From Clostridiales bacterium (GTDB taxonomy: Bacteria; Bacillota; Clostridia; Oscillospirales; Acutalibacteraceae), in the NCBI GenBank assembly GCA_019421725.1, contig JAHZES010000018.1, positions 4,157 through 17,191 of the forward strand: a stretch of 13,035 bases of DNA, in the 5' to 3' direction. The position numbers were made by a program, and so were the translations under genes. A model generated the notes under the pieces. That model searched no databases. It was not told where the DNA came from and saw nothing but the letters and a program-made list of their open reading frames with translations. Of this stretch, positions 1 to 6,965 are shown piece after piece. Within the stretch, counting starts at the first letter, position 1, and every line of letters starts with the position of its first letter.

Positions 1-1
1 C

Positions 2-547
2 GACGATTACGACATTGCAAATTACCCGTTTGCGCAGGGCGACGTGGTGACGACCGTGATCAAATGCGCCCACGGCGAAACCATTGTCCTCACGCTTGAT
101 ACGACTCTTCCGCGTTTTTACTCCCGCGGGTTTGAGGTTCGCGGCACCAAAGGCATGTACACGGAAGACACCCGCTCCATCTTTTTGGACGGCATACATA
201 ACAAATACGATTTTGATTGGAAGCCCATGTGGAACAATGTGGAGGAATACCGCAAGGAATTTGAGCACCCGATCTGGCGCAAAAACCTGGAAGACGGTGT
301 CCGCGGCGGCCACGGCGGTATGGACTGGCTGGAATTTGACGCGTTTTTCACCGCGATCGCGGAAAACCGCCCGATGCCGGTAGACGTGTACGACATGGCT
401 GCCTGGATGGCGATTACGCCGCTTTCCGAACAGGCGATCGCGACCGGCGCTCCGCAGTCCGTTCCCGATTTTACAAACGGTCTCTGGACTATGCGTAAAG
501 AAGAACCCTGCTGGCATTTTGGCCTTGCAAACATCTGCGAGGAATAA
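2..547 (+). CDS. Gfo/Idh/MocA family oxidoreductase, C-terminal part (5' end outside the window)
   Basis: The reading frame is open from the first bases of the window to a TAA, giving 181 residues without a start, so the N-terminal NAD(P)-binding Rossmann domain lies to the left. What remains looks like the alpha/beta C-terminal domain of the family. A GGHGGMDWLEFDAF stretch (about 305-346) and the end motif DVYDMAAWMAITPLSEQA, followed by a PDFTNG tail, resemble the C-termini of the GH109-like branch, which uses NAD+ in sugar oxidation or glycoside cleavage. The His of HGGMD is a candidate active-site residue in that branch. Substrate is not predictable from the tail alone. The gene ends 42 bases before a strong hairpin terminator and converges on the next gene. 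Family assignment is fairly sure; the GH109-like sub-assignment is inference. A GTG at 44 could be mistaken for a start but lies inside the domain. Confidence 0.85.
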   Translation, partial: DDYDIANYPFAQGDVVTTVIKCAHGETIVLTLDTTLPRFYSRGFEVRGTKGMYTEDTRSIFLDGIHNKYDFDWKPMWNNVEEYRKEFEHPIWRKNLEDGVRGGHGGMDWLEFDAFFTAIAENRPMPVDVYDMAAWMAITPLSEQAIATGAPQSVPDFTNGLWTMRKEEPCWHFGLANICEE

Positions 548-588
548 CACAAGGGCTTTCTCCGCGAAGACGGCCCCGAAAAATAATC

Positions 589-629
589 AACGCCGCGCTC
601 CCGAATCAGACCGGGTGCACGGCGTTTTT
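589..629. terminator. Bidirectional terminator between convergent genes
   Basis: AACGCCG (589-595) pairs perfectly with CGGCGTT (620-626). Inside it, GC and CCCG pair with CGGG and GC around a single mismatch, so the hairpin extends to a short loop near 604-610. A T run (625-629) follows on the + strand for the oxidoreductase. On the - strand the hairpin is followed by a T-rich stretch (reverse complement of 577-588), so it can also end the 631-1437 gene, whose stop is only a few bases away. Confidence 0.8.
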
Positions 630-630
630 C

Positions 631-1437
631 TTATGGGTTTGCACCGCCCGAACCCGCGGCACGGTTTTTCTTAAAATGCTTAAAGTGAATCAACAGCACA
701 AGCCCCAACAGACAAAGAGCGGTCCCCGTTGTGAAAAGCACGGTATTTCCCTCGTCCCACAGCGGCGCCTTCAGGTCGGGTGAAATGTAAATTCCCCTTG
801 CATAAAGCTTGTTGTCCATCACATAAAAGCTTTCGTCCAAACTCTCTTGGCATTTCTCATTCTGTTCCTCTTCCGAAAACGCCTCACGGTCAAACCATTC
901 GTACAACCCCGCGAGAAATTCCTTTTTCAGCTCCTCGGTACGAATATAATAAAACTTGGGGGCTTCGGGATCCCCGCTCGGCTGATACGCCCTTGTGTAC
1001 CGCCAGCCGGCCTGGTACGCCGGGAAGCTGTAATCGGTCCCGTAATAGATCCAGCGGTACATGTCTTCCTCGTTTTCTTTTATCGGACCTCCTGCGCTAA
1101 CAACAGTTCCCGCTTTCAGCGTCAATGCCGGAACAAGGTCGCCGGGGTGCGCGTAATAGTGCAGCGTTGTGTGCAGCCTGCCGCCGGTAAAACAAACCAT
1201 TGCCCGGTCCTGCGGCGCAAAGTTTACGAAGGTATACAAATCGATCTGTTCCAACGGCGTTTTGTTCTGCAGCTGCCGAATCGTTTCCTGCCAGCTTTCC
1301 ACCGTGGTGTTGGGTTTGAATGCTTCGGTCAACGGTTTGTTTTTTTGCTCGGCCGCCAGCACTCGCGCTCCGCAGCCGAGAAGCAATGCAATGCCAAAGA
1401 TCAGGGACAAAACGCCGAAAAATTTCTGCCTTTTCAT
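631..1437 (-). CDS. Predicted envelope protein of unknown function, signal plus C-terminal TM
   Basis: This encodes 268 residues; I do not recognise the family. Residues 1-28 form a signal: MKRQKFF, then a hydrophobic core, then LLGC at 19-22, which could be a lipobox, although the following ARVLAA also fits a signal peptidase I site. Residues 30-230 are polar and aromatic-rich, with no cysteine pairs or known motif (WRYTRAYQ, FYYIRTEEL and SFYVMDNKLYARGIY are the striking strings). Residues 232-252 form a second membrane helix followed by a basic tail (KHFKKNR), so the middle is probably outside the cell. I chose the ATG at 1437 over an in-frame TTG at 1449: the AAAGGA lies only one base before the TTG but 13 before the ATG, which is long but more plausible, and signals usually begin MKR. 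It forms a single-gene unit with its own -10 box. Confidence 0.75.
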   Translation of the reverse strand: MKRQKFFGVLSLIFGIALLLGCGARVLAAEQKNKPLTEAFKPNTTVESWQETIRQLQNKTPLEQIDLYTFVNFAPQDRAMVCFTGGRLHTTLHYYAHPGDLVPALTLKAGTVVSAGGPIKENEEDMYRWIYYGTDYSFPAYQAGWRYTRAYQPSGDPEAPKFYYIRTEELKKEFLAGLYEWFDREAFSEEEQNEKCQESLDESFYVMDNKLYARGIYISPDLKAPLWDEGNTVLFTTGTALCLLGLVLLIHFKHFKKNRAAGSGGANP

Positions 1438-1550
1438 AGCCGCCGTCAATTCCTTTCTTTGAACCGATATCTACTGTGAGCACAAATTGACCCGTTTCCC
1501 CTTGTACTCAGATTCGGATCGATTTTTACCGATCCCGCTTTTCCATCTCT

Positions 1551-1579
1551 ATTATAAAGGGTTTTAGAAATAACATAAA
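1551..1579 (-). promoter_or_regulatory. Probable promoter of the 631-1437 gene
   Basis: On the - strand a perfect TATAAT (1551-1556) lies at the end of a very AT-rich stretch (about 1557-1660). The hexamer 17 bases upstream is TTTATG (1574-1579), a poor -35, so the AT-rich DNA may help as an UP-like element. The transcript would have a leader of about 105 bases containing a small hairpin (GGATCG 1516-1521 with CGATCC 1530-1535). Confidence 0.55.
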
Positions 1580-1656
1580 TGGAAAATTTGAATATATGGT
1601 CGATTTTTTCATGGAATATTGTTATATTTTAGGTAAATAGTTGGTTATTTTTGAAC

Positions 1657-1697
1657 AAAAAATACCGGGACACGGTGCTTAACCCGTACCCCGGTAT
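1657..1697 (-). terminator. guaB terminator
   Basis: ATACCGGG (1662-1669) pairs perfectly with CCCGGTAT (1690-1697), and on the - strand the stem runs straight into six T (1657-1662). It starts 11 bases after the guaB stop codon, so it ends guaB as a single-gene transcript. Confidence 0.9.
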
Positions 1698-1707
1698 CCA
1701 CTAAAAA

Positions 1708-3186
1708 TCAGATACTGACCGAATAATTCGGCGCTTCCTTGGTGATTTGAATATCATGCGGATGGCTTTCTTTAAGTCCTGCGCCGGTAATGCGCACAAA
1801 CTTCGCTTTCTCGTGCAGCTGCTCAATGGTCGCGCAGCCGGTATAACCCATGCCGGAACGCAGGCCTCCAAGCATCTGATAAATCGTATCCGAAAGCGGT
1901 CCCTTGTAAGGCACGCGGCCCTCTACGCCTTCCGGAACAAGCTTTTTGGCATCGGACTGGAAGTAACGGTCGGCGCTGCCCTTCGGCATTGCGCCAAGGC
2001 TGCCCATGCCGCGGTAAACCTTAAACTGACGGCCCTGATAAATTTCAGTATCGCCTGGAGATTCCTTGCAGCCCGCCACCAGCGAACCGACCATGACTAC
2101 GTTTGCGCCGGCGGCCAGCGCCTTGACGATATCGCCGGAATATTTAATTCCGCCGTCCGCAATCACCGGAATACCGTACTGTGCGGCCGCACAGGCGGCA
2201 TCGTAAATTGCAGTGATCTGCGGAACACCGATTCCAGCGACGATTCGCGTGGTGCAAATGGAACCCGGGCCGATACCGACCTTAACGCAGTCGGCGCCGG
2301 CTTCGATCAATGCCCGGGTCGCCTCTGCAGTGGCAACGTTGCCGGCGATCAGCTGAACGTTCGGATATGCCTTCTTAACGCGGCGAACCGATTCCACCAC
2401 ATTGATGTTATGTCCGTGTGCGGAATCGAGCACCAGCACGTCTACCTGTGCCTTGACCAGCTCGGCAACGCGCTCCAACACATTCGGCGTTGCGCCGATG
2501 GCTGCGCCGCAAAGCAGACGCCCGTTTACGTCACGCGCGGAATTCGGGTATTGAACGGCCTTCTCGATATCCTTGATCGTAATCAGGCCCTTAAGCACAC
2601 CGTTTTCGTCGACGATCGGCAGCTTTTCGATTTTGTGGCGGCGAAGGATCTCCTGCGCCTGCTCCAACGTGGTCCCCACCGGAGCCGTGATCAGCTTTTC
2701 CTTTGTCATCACGTTTGCAATCGGCTGGCTGTAATCCGCCTGAGTCATAAAACGCATGTCGCGGTTCGTGATGATACCAACCAACTTGCCGTTTTCACAA
2801 ATCGGCACACCGGAAATTTTGTATTTCCCCATCAGCTGGTCGGCATCTGCCACCAAATGATGCGGAGAAAGAAAGAACGGGTTCACAATAACGCCGTTTT
2901 CGGAACGCTTGACACGGTCGACCTCGTCCGCCTGCTGCTCAATGGGCATATTTTTGTGAATGATACCAATGCCGCCCTCACGCGCGATTGCAATCGCCAT
3001 TGCGCTTTCCGTAACGGTGTCCATAGCGGCCGTCATCAGCGGTGTATTCAGGTGGATGGTTTTCGTCAGCTGAGTAGAAACATCGACCATCTTCGGTTCA
3101 ACGTTGGATTCCCCCGGAATCAGAAGAACGTCGTCAAAGGTAAGCCCTTCTTTTACGAACTTCTGCTGGAAATCAGTGTTCAACAT
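1708..3186 (-). CDS. guaB: IMP dehydrogenase
   Basis: This 492-residue protein matches the usual bacterial length. It oxidises IMP to XMP with NAD+, the committed step of GMP synthesis, in the cytoplasm. The N-terminal TFDDVLLIPG (16-25) is the IMPDH hallmark. Two CBS domains occupy about 95-210, inserted into the TIM barrel (KISGVPICENGKLVGIITNRD; KIEKLPIVDENG). The catalytic loop GPGSICTT puts the nucleophile at Cys311, followed by the IMP-binding ADGGIKYSGD (343-352), the YRGMGSLGAM segment (391-400) and the flap residues Arg407-Tyr408. The ATG has AGGAGG (3195-3200) eight bases upstream. Promoter and terminator flank it closely, so it is monocistronic, apart from guaA. The roughly 44-base leader is too short for a purine riboswitch, so any purine control would act at initiation. 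Confidence 0.98.
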   Translation of the reverse strand: MLNTDFQQKFVKEGLTFDDVLLIPGESNVEPKMVDVSTQLTKTIHLNTPLMTAAMDTVTESAMAIAIAREGGIGIIHKNMPIEQQADEVDRVKRSENGVIVNPFFLSPHHLVADADQLMGKYKISGVPICENGKLVGIITNRDMRFMTQADYSQPIANVMTKEKLITAPVGTTLEQAQEILRRHKIEKLPIVDENGVLKGLITIKDIEKAVQYPNSARDVNGRLLCGAAIGATPNVLERVAELVKAQVDVLVLDSAHGHNINVVESVRRVKKAYPNVQLIAGNVATAEATRALIEAGADCVKVGIGPGSICTTRIVAGIGVPQITAIYDAACAAAQYGIPVIADGGIKYSGDIVKALAAGANVVMVGSLVAGCKESPGDTEIYQGRQFKVYRGMGSLGAMPKGSADRYFQSDAKKLVPEGVEGRVPYKGPLSDTIYQMLGGLRSGMGYTGCATIEQLHEKAKFVRITGAGLKESHPHDIQITKEAPNYSVSI

Positions 3187-3237
3187 TCCTTTTTCCTCCT
3201 CTTTTCATCATTTTGGCTTCCTGTAGTATATTAAATT

Positions 3238-3266
3238 ATTTTATCATTCCGGCTGCCCGCTGTCAA
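3238..3266 (-). promoter_or_regulatory. guaB promoter (SigA type)
   Basis: On the - strand a perfect TTGACA (3261-3266) is followed by a 17-base spacer and TAAAAT (3238-3243). The start of transcription should fall near 3231, leaving about 44 bases before the guaB ATG. This is one of the strongest promoters in the window, fitting a housekeeping gene. Confidence 0.85.
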
Positions 3267-3311
3267 CGAAAATCCCGCACAAACATTTTGTGCATCCCAA
3301 ACTCGTTTTAA

Positions 3312-3350
3312 GAAAAAAACAACGGCTGCCGCAAAAAGCACAGCCGCTGT
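3312..3350 (-). terminator. Terminator of the CotH-family gene
   Basis: ACAACGGCTG (3319-3328) pairs with CAGCCGCTGT (3341-3350) with one wobble. On the - strand seven T follow (3312-3318). It begins nine bases after the stop of the CotH-family gene and isolates it from the guaB promoter 45 bases further on. A run of A on the other flank would allow some activity in the opposite direction. Confidence 0.88.
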
Positions 3351-3358
3351 GAAAAAAA

Positions 3359-5228
3359 TCAAAGAATGTTCTTTTGCTTTCTGCGCCGGAAAAAGATCGC
3401 AAAAACAAGTCCTGCCGCCGTTGCAGCGGCGCATACCAGCATGACCCACACCCCGGAAAGGTCGATCGGCAAAGCCTGCATCCCGTTCTGCATTTCTTCC
3501 GGCGACTGCGGCAGCGTTTCTTCGCCATTCCCCGGCGCCGTGCCGCCCTGATTTCCCGGCAGCTGCGGCGGCGTTCCTTCGCCGCTCCTCTGCGCCGCGT
3601 CGTCGTTCCCGGCCTCTCCTTTGGAAAACGGATCATCCGAAGGAGCACCCGGCATACCGTCTGCATTGCTGCCACCCTGCACTCCAAGCGCAGAAAGGTC
3701 AAAATCGGCCTGAATCAGCGCAGAGGCATCCTCCGACTGCCCGGCGCTTGTAGAAGGGATCGTTCCGTCCAGCTGACCCTGAATGCTTTTTGCACGCAGG
3801 GCGCCGAACTGCTTAAGCACCGGCAGCGACGCCTTGTATTCATTAACGGTACAAAATGCCGTGGCATCGTTCTGTACATAGCTGCCGATCATGGAATCCA
3901 GCGAATCGACTGTGCTTTCAAATTTCCCGCTGTCAAAATATTCTGTTACGATCTGCTGCAGATATTGATGGTACCGCTCAAGATATTCCTGATTGGCAAG
4001 GAGCTTGCCGATTATCGGGCGGGCTTCCAGCGTTGTACCAGAAACCGGCGTATCGATAGCAAAATTGACGGCGCTTTCCGCGCTGCCGGCCTGAAAACCG
4101 CCGAACGCAAGATTATAATCCCACGGAACCATGGAGAGAATACCGTCTTTTTCATAAAGATAATAATTGTGCTGCATGCTTCCGAAGTAGCTGTCCAGAT
4201 TGACCAGCACGGCGTTAGCCGCCAGATAGCGCAGTACCTGATCCACATCGACGCAGCACTCCAGATCCTCTCCTGTGGAAAGGCCTTTAAGCGCTTGGAT
4301 GATCCGCTGAAAATCGCTTTCCTTCGCCGAGCTGAAAACGGCATTGTCAAAAATATTGGAGTAGCTGTCGCTGTTGTTGTCGGTATAAACCAGATCGACC
4401 CCGCCGGAGCTGCCGGTCATCTCCCCTTCGAAGCCGAACCGCCCCCCATTGAAGGCATTGCCGCCCGCGTCCGGCGGCCGAACCGCCTGCCCTCCTTCCG
4501 GAGCCTCGCCGCCCCGATTATCCTGCGGCTGAAACTGGTCGGCATCGCCGTTTTCCCCCATCTGACCGATCCTGTCATTCATTCGGCCGTCGCCGCGGAC
4601 CCTCATATTTTCCGGTTTATAAAACTGGCCGTAGGAGGTTCTGTAATTTCTTTCGGCAAACGACTCCTCAATTCCCTCCACCGCAAGATAAAGTCCCCAT
4701 TCCTCTCCGTTAACCGTAATATGCGCATAGGAGTAAAGCGGACTTGTCACCCCAATGAACGAAAGAATGTCGTAGGATAGATACTCTTTCATATAGGTAT
4801 TGTCACTCTGCATATTGTTGAGCACAAATTTGTCCAGCCCCCAGCAGGTCTGTCCTTTAACATAATGATCAAATTCCAGCTTAAAGCTGTAGCGGTCGCT
4901 CTCCGGGTCGGATTCGACTGTGGAAAGGCTGGAATTTCCCTTGGGGCGAATGCCGACCGAGGCAAAGCTCGTGCCGTTGACCGTGACATCGCACATGATA
5001 TATTCTTCCGCCGTCGCATTTGCCAACATGGCGTCCCACGCCTGAGAATCGACAGTGATCTCAATATGATTGACGGTATTTTTCTGGAACAGCTTCGTTT
5101 GATATTCCATTAAAACGCCTGCGGAAGCATCCTCTCCGCGCTTTGGGGCCGCCACCAGAACGATTGAAAAAACAAAACGCCAGAGACATAAATACGGCAG
5201 CCAGAATAGAAAATGTCCTGTTTTTCAA
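3359..5228 (-). CDS. CotH-kinase-family surface protein, apparent frameshift near the N-terminus
   Basis: The main body (3359-5155, 598 codons from a GTG) carries CotH marks: GIRPKGNSS (69-76, candidate nucleotide-binding Lys72), GLYLAVEGIEESF (154-166) and HNYYLYEKDG...VPWDYNLAFG (329-352, Asp346 a likely metal ligand). CotH proteins are atypical protein kinases, first known from spore coats and also found as secreted proteins of anaerobes. A Gly/Pro/Asn-rich insert (about 186-252) and a Gly/Pro-rich stalk (about 465-560) surround the domain, and a C-terminal helix (568-588) plus RRRK anchors it outside the membrane. The body lacks a signal peptide, but one (KNRTFSILAAVFMSLAFCFF) starts at a TTG at 5228 after GAGGGG, in another frame. 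Dropping one base of a four-C run (5145-5148) joins both into 622 residues. This may be a sequencing error, a mutation or recoding. An internal ATG at 5110 is the alternative start, giving a protein without a signal. Confidence 0.85.
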
Positions 5229-5234
5229 AATGAT

Positions 5235-5240
5235 CCCCTC
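5235..5240 (-). promoter_or_regulatory. Ribosome binding site for the TTG start of the CotH-family gene
   Basis: On the - strand GAGGGG lies six bases before the TTG at 5228. It is much better than anything before the GTG at 5155 or the ATG at 5110, and so supports translation beginning at the signal peptide, in the frame that differs from the kinase body. Confidence 0.6.
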
Positions 5241-5283
5241 TTTCGACCGACAGAATCTGCGCCAAAGCTGGCTGTCCGGCGCA

Positions 5284-5299
5284 TAGCCTGCGCAGGCTA
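5284..5299. repeat. Perfect 16-base palindrome upstream of the CotH-family gene
   Basis: TAGCCTGCGCAGGCTA equals its own reverse complement. It lies 56 bases before the TTG start, in the only gap between that gene and the terminator of the esterase gene. It has no T tail, so it is not a terminator. It could be an operator for a dimeric regulator or a leader hairpin with a GCGC loop. I could not place a convincing promoter around it. Confidence 0.5.
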
Positions 5300-5351
5300 A
5301 GTCTACATTCGCAATGTGAAAGCTTTTTGAGGTGCTTGTGCAAAATGCGTG

Positions 5352-5383
5352 AAAAAAGCGCCGCTTCCCGAAGGAAACGGCGC
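5352..5383 (-). terminator. Terminator of the alpha/beta hydrolase gene
   Basis: GCGCCGCTTCC (5358-5368) pairs with GGAAACGGCGC (5373-5383) with one wobble. In the - strand RNA the loop is UUCG closed by C-G, a very stable tetraloop, and six U follow (5352-5357). It begins 13 bases after the stop codon. Confidence 0.93.
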
Positions 5384-5396
5384 CTTGCTTCATCAT

Positions 5397-6275
5397 TTAC
5401 CGTACTGTAACCACGTTTGGCCGGTCCGTGCGGAACGGATCGACCCCAAAGCGCGCCCGCAGCCATTCCACGCAGAGCTCCATCCAGTGCGCAGTGTGCG
5501 GATCGCCCTCGCAATTCATCTCAGACGTTGCCAGCGAAAGCCCGTGCGGCCCGTCCGGAAACCAGTGCAGCTCGGCAGGAACACGGTGCTCATGCAGCGC
5601 GAGCGCCAGGCGCAGCGTTTCCTGCGGCGAAACGGCTTCGTCGCTTTGCGTATGCCACAAAAACGCCGGGGCGGTCTGCTCGTTTACCTGATGAATCAAC
5701 GAAAAATGCCGGATCTGCTCCTGTGTCGCTTCTCCGCCTGCAAGCCGCTGCAGGGTAAACCTTCCGCCGGGCTGCGGGCCCTCGTCATCCAGTACAGGAT
5801 ACCCGAGGATCATCGCATTGGGGCGGTTTTTGCCGGGAGCCATTCCTGCAATCTGCTGCAGCTCCGGCGCGTTCCAGCAGATCCCCAGGGACGCTGCAAG
5901 GTGTCCCCCTGCCGAAAAGCCGCAGACGGCAATCTGTTCCGGGTTCAGCTGCCATTCCTCCGCGCGGTCGCGCAGCAGGCAGATCGCCCTGGTCAGGTCA
6001 AGCTGCGGCGCCGGATACACCGCCGGAGCACAGCGATAATGCAGCACAAATGCGTGAAAGCCCGCCGCCGCAAACTGCAGAGCCACCGGCTCTCCCTCGC
6101 GCGGAGTCGCATAAGCATATCCTCCCCCGGGGCAAATGATGACCGCACCGCGCGGACGCACCCCGTCCAGCAGATACGTCGTCAGGGTCGGCGGCTCCGT
6201 TTTGCCGCCCGGGCTGACGCGCGCAAATTCCTGAAGCTCGCCGTCCTGCCAAAGCGGAATCGTTTTTACCTGCAT
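5397..6275 (-). CDS. Alpha/beta hydrolase, acetyl-esterase (BD-FAE/Aes-like) type
   Basis: This encodes 292 residues, typical of small carbohydrate esterases related to acetyl-xylan esterases. The oxyanion-hole motif is CPGGGYAYATPREGEPVA (48-65), where the HGGG of classic members reads PGGG. The nucleophile elbow GFSAGG puts Ser at 121, and the acid and base are most likely Asp212 (TQSDEAVSP) and His244 (DGPHGLSL). No signal peptide is present, so it acts in the cytoplasm, probably removing acetyl or similar groups from imported sugars or oligosaccharides; the substrate is inferred. I chose the ATG at 6275 because GAGGG lies nine bases upstream and the fold begins there; an in-frame extension to 6419 would cover both promoters. 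It is a single-gene unit with a -35/-10 pair and a UUCG terminator, divergent from ruvX. Confidence 0.9.
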   Translation of the reverse strand: MQVKTIPLWQDGELQEFARVSPGGKTEPPTLTTYLLDGVRPRGAVIICPGGGYAYATPREGEPVALQFAAAGFHAFVLHYRCAPAVYPAPQLDLTRAICLLRDRAEEWQLNPEQIAVCGFSAGGHLAASLGICWNAPELQQIAGMAPGKNRPNAMILGYPVLDDEGPQPGGRFTLQRLAGGEATQEQIRHFSLIHQVNEQTAPAFLWHTQSDEAVSPQETLRLALALHEHRVPAELHWFPDGPHGLSLATSEMNCEGDPHTAHWMELCVEWLRARFGVDPFRTDRPNVVTVR

Positions 6276-6314
6276 AATAAAAATCCCTCTTTCCGGCACA
6301 CGCCTGTTTTCTTC

Positions 6315-6343
6315 ATCATAACAGGAAAAACGGGAAATCTCAA
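6315..6343 (-). promoter_or_regulatory. Promoter of the alpha/beta hydrolase gene
   Basis: On the - strand TTGAGA (6338-6343) is followed by 17 bases and TATGAT (6315-6320); each hexamer matches the SigA consensus at five of six (TATGAT) or four to five positions. The start point near 6308 leaves a leader of about 33 bases. The -35 box shares base 6343 with the divergent ruvX -35 box. Confidence 0.75.
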
Positions 6344-6371
6344 TGACTTTTTGCACGAATTGTGATAAAAT
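6343..6371 (+). promoter_or_regulatory. Promoter of ruvX
   Basis: ATGACT (6343-6348, four of six) is followed by 17 bases and TAAAAT (6366-6371), with TG one base before the -10 (extended -10), which compensates for the weaker -35. The transcript would carry a leader of about 80 bases. The box abuts the hydrolase promoter back to back. Confidence 0.7.
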
Positions 6372-6456
6372 ATGCAGCAGAAAGCGGCGTATTGTACTTG
6401 CCCTTGGAGAGGGGCGCAAAAAACTACTACTTTATCTGTAAGGAATCGGTGTTGTA

Positions 6457-6885
6457 ATGAAGATACTGGCTGTCGATTTAGGAAGGGTTCGCACCGGGAC
6501 TGCGATTTGCGATCCAAAGGAAATTCTCGCCTCTCCGCTGCAGGTGATCCGGCAGACAAACCGAAGCCTGCTTGCGGAAGAAATCGCCGCGCTTGCCCGG
6601 GAAAACCGTGCGGAAGAAATCGTTTTGGGGCACCCGGTCAACATGGACGGAAGCGAAGGAGAAAGCGCGCGCGGCGCGCAGGAATTCGCCGTTCTTCTGC
6701 GGGAAAAATCCGGTCTCCCCGTCGTTCTGCGCGACGAGCGCGGCACGACCCTGACCGCGCACAGCTACCTGAACGAAACCAATACGCGCGGAAAAAAGCG
6801 CAAGGCCGTCGTAGACGCCGTTGCCGCAACCGTCATTCTTCAGGATTATCTGGAATTTCGCAGAAACCGCAGCGGCACAGATTAA
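6457..6885 (+). CDS. ruvX: Putative Holliday junction resolvase / pre-16S rRNA nuclease RuvX (YqgF)
   Basis: This encodes 142 residues, the normal length of the YqgF family, an RNase H-like nuclease needed for maturing the 5' end of 16S rRNA and once predicted to resolve Holliday junctions. The marks are MKILAVDLGRVRTG (Asp7, first metal ligand), VLGHPVNMDGSEGE (about 56-69), LRDERGTT (Glu of DER) and the final DAVAA with its Asp. The ATG is preceded by TAAGGA at a rather long 12-base spacing, hinting at moderate translation. In many Firmicutes this gene sits between alaS and yrzB-type genes; here it stands alone between its own promoter and terminator. The cytoplasmic role is considered secure by motif. 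Confidence 0.95.
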   Translation: MKILAVDLGRVRTGTAICDPKEILASPLQVIRQTNRSLLAEEIAALARENRAEEIVLGHPVNMDGSEGESARGAQEFAVLLREKSGLPVVLRDERGTTLTAHSYLNETNTRGKKRKAVVDAVAATVILQDYLEFRRNRSGTD

Positions 6886-6929
6886 AAACAGGCCGATTTA
6901 CCATGAGCTTCGGTAAATCGGCCTGTTTT
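6885..6929. terminator. Bidirectional terminator between ruvX and the zinc-ribbon gene
   Basis: AAAACAGGCCGATTTACC (6885-6902) pairs perfectly over 18 bases with GGTAAATCGGCCTGTTTT (6912-6929) around a nine-base loop. The A and T ends give a U tail in both directions. It begins at the last base of the ruvX stop and lies 37 bases after the stop of the convergent gene. Confidence 0.95.
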
Positions 6930-6965
6930 GTTCCGTAATGCAAACCAAAGGGCAGGTTCCGCCAA

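Noticed and set aside
1747..3234. A 495-codon open frame antisense to guaB
   Set aside because: guaB is certain by motif over its whole length. The antisense frame stays open because of the GC-rich third positions of guaB, shows no known motif and covers the guaB promoter and start.
3187..3237. Purine riboswitch in the guaB leader
   Set aside because: Only about 44 bases separate the predicted start of transcription from the ATG, too few for an aptamer and expression platform.
3374..4780. A 468-codon open frame antisense to the CotH-family gene
   Set aside because: It is arginine-rich and low in structure, lies entirely over a gene with recognisable CotH motifs, and has no ribosome site.
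6276..6419. N-terminal extension of the alpha/beta hydrolase to a start at 6419
   Set aside because: It would run through both divergent promoters. The ATG at 6275 has a ribosome site and matches the start of the fold.
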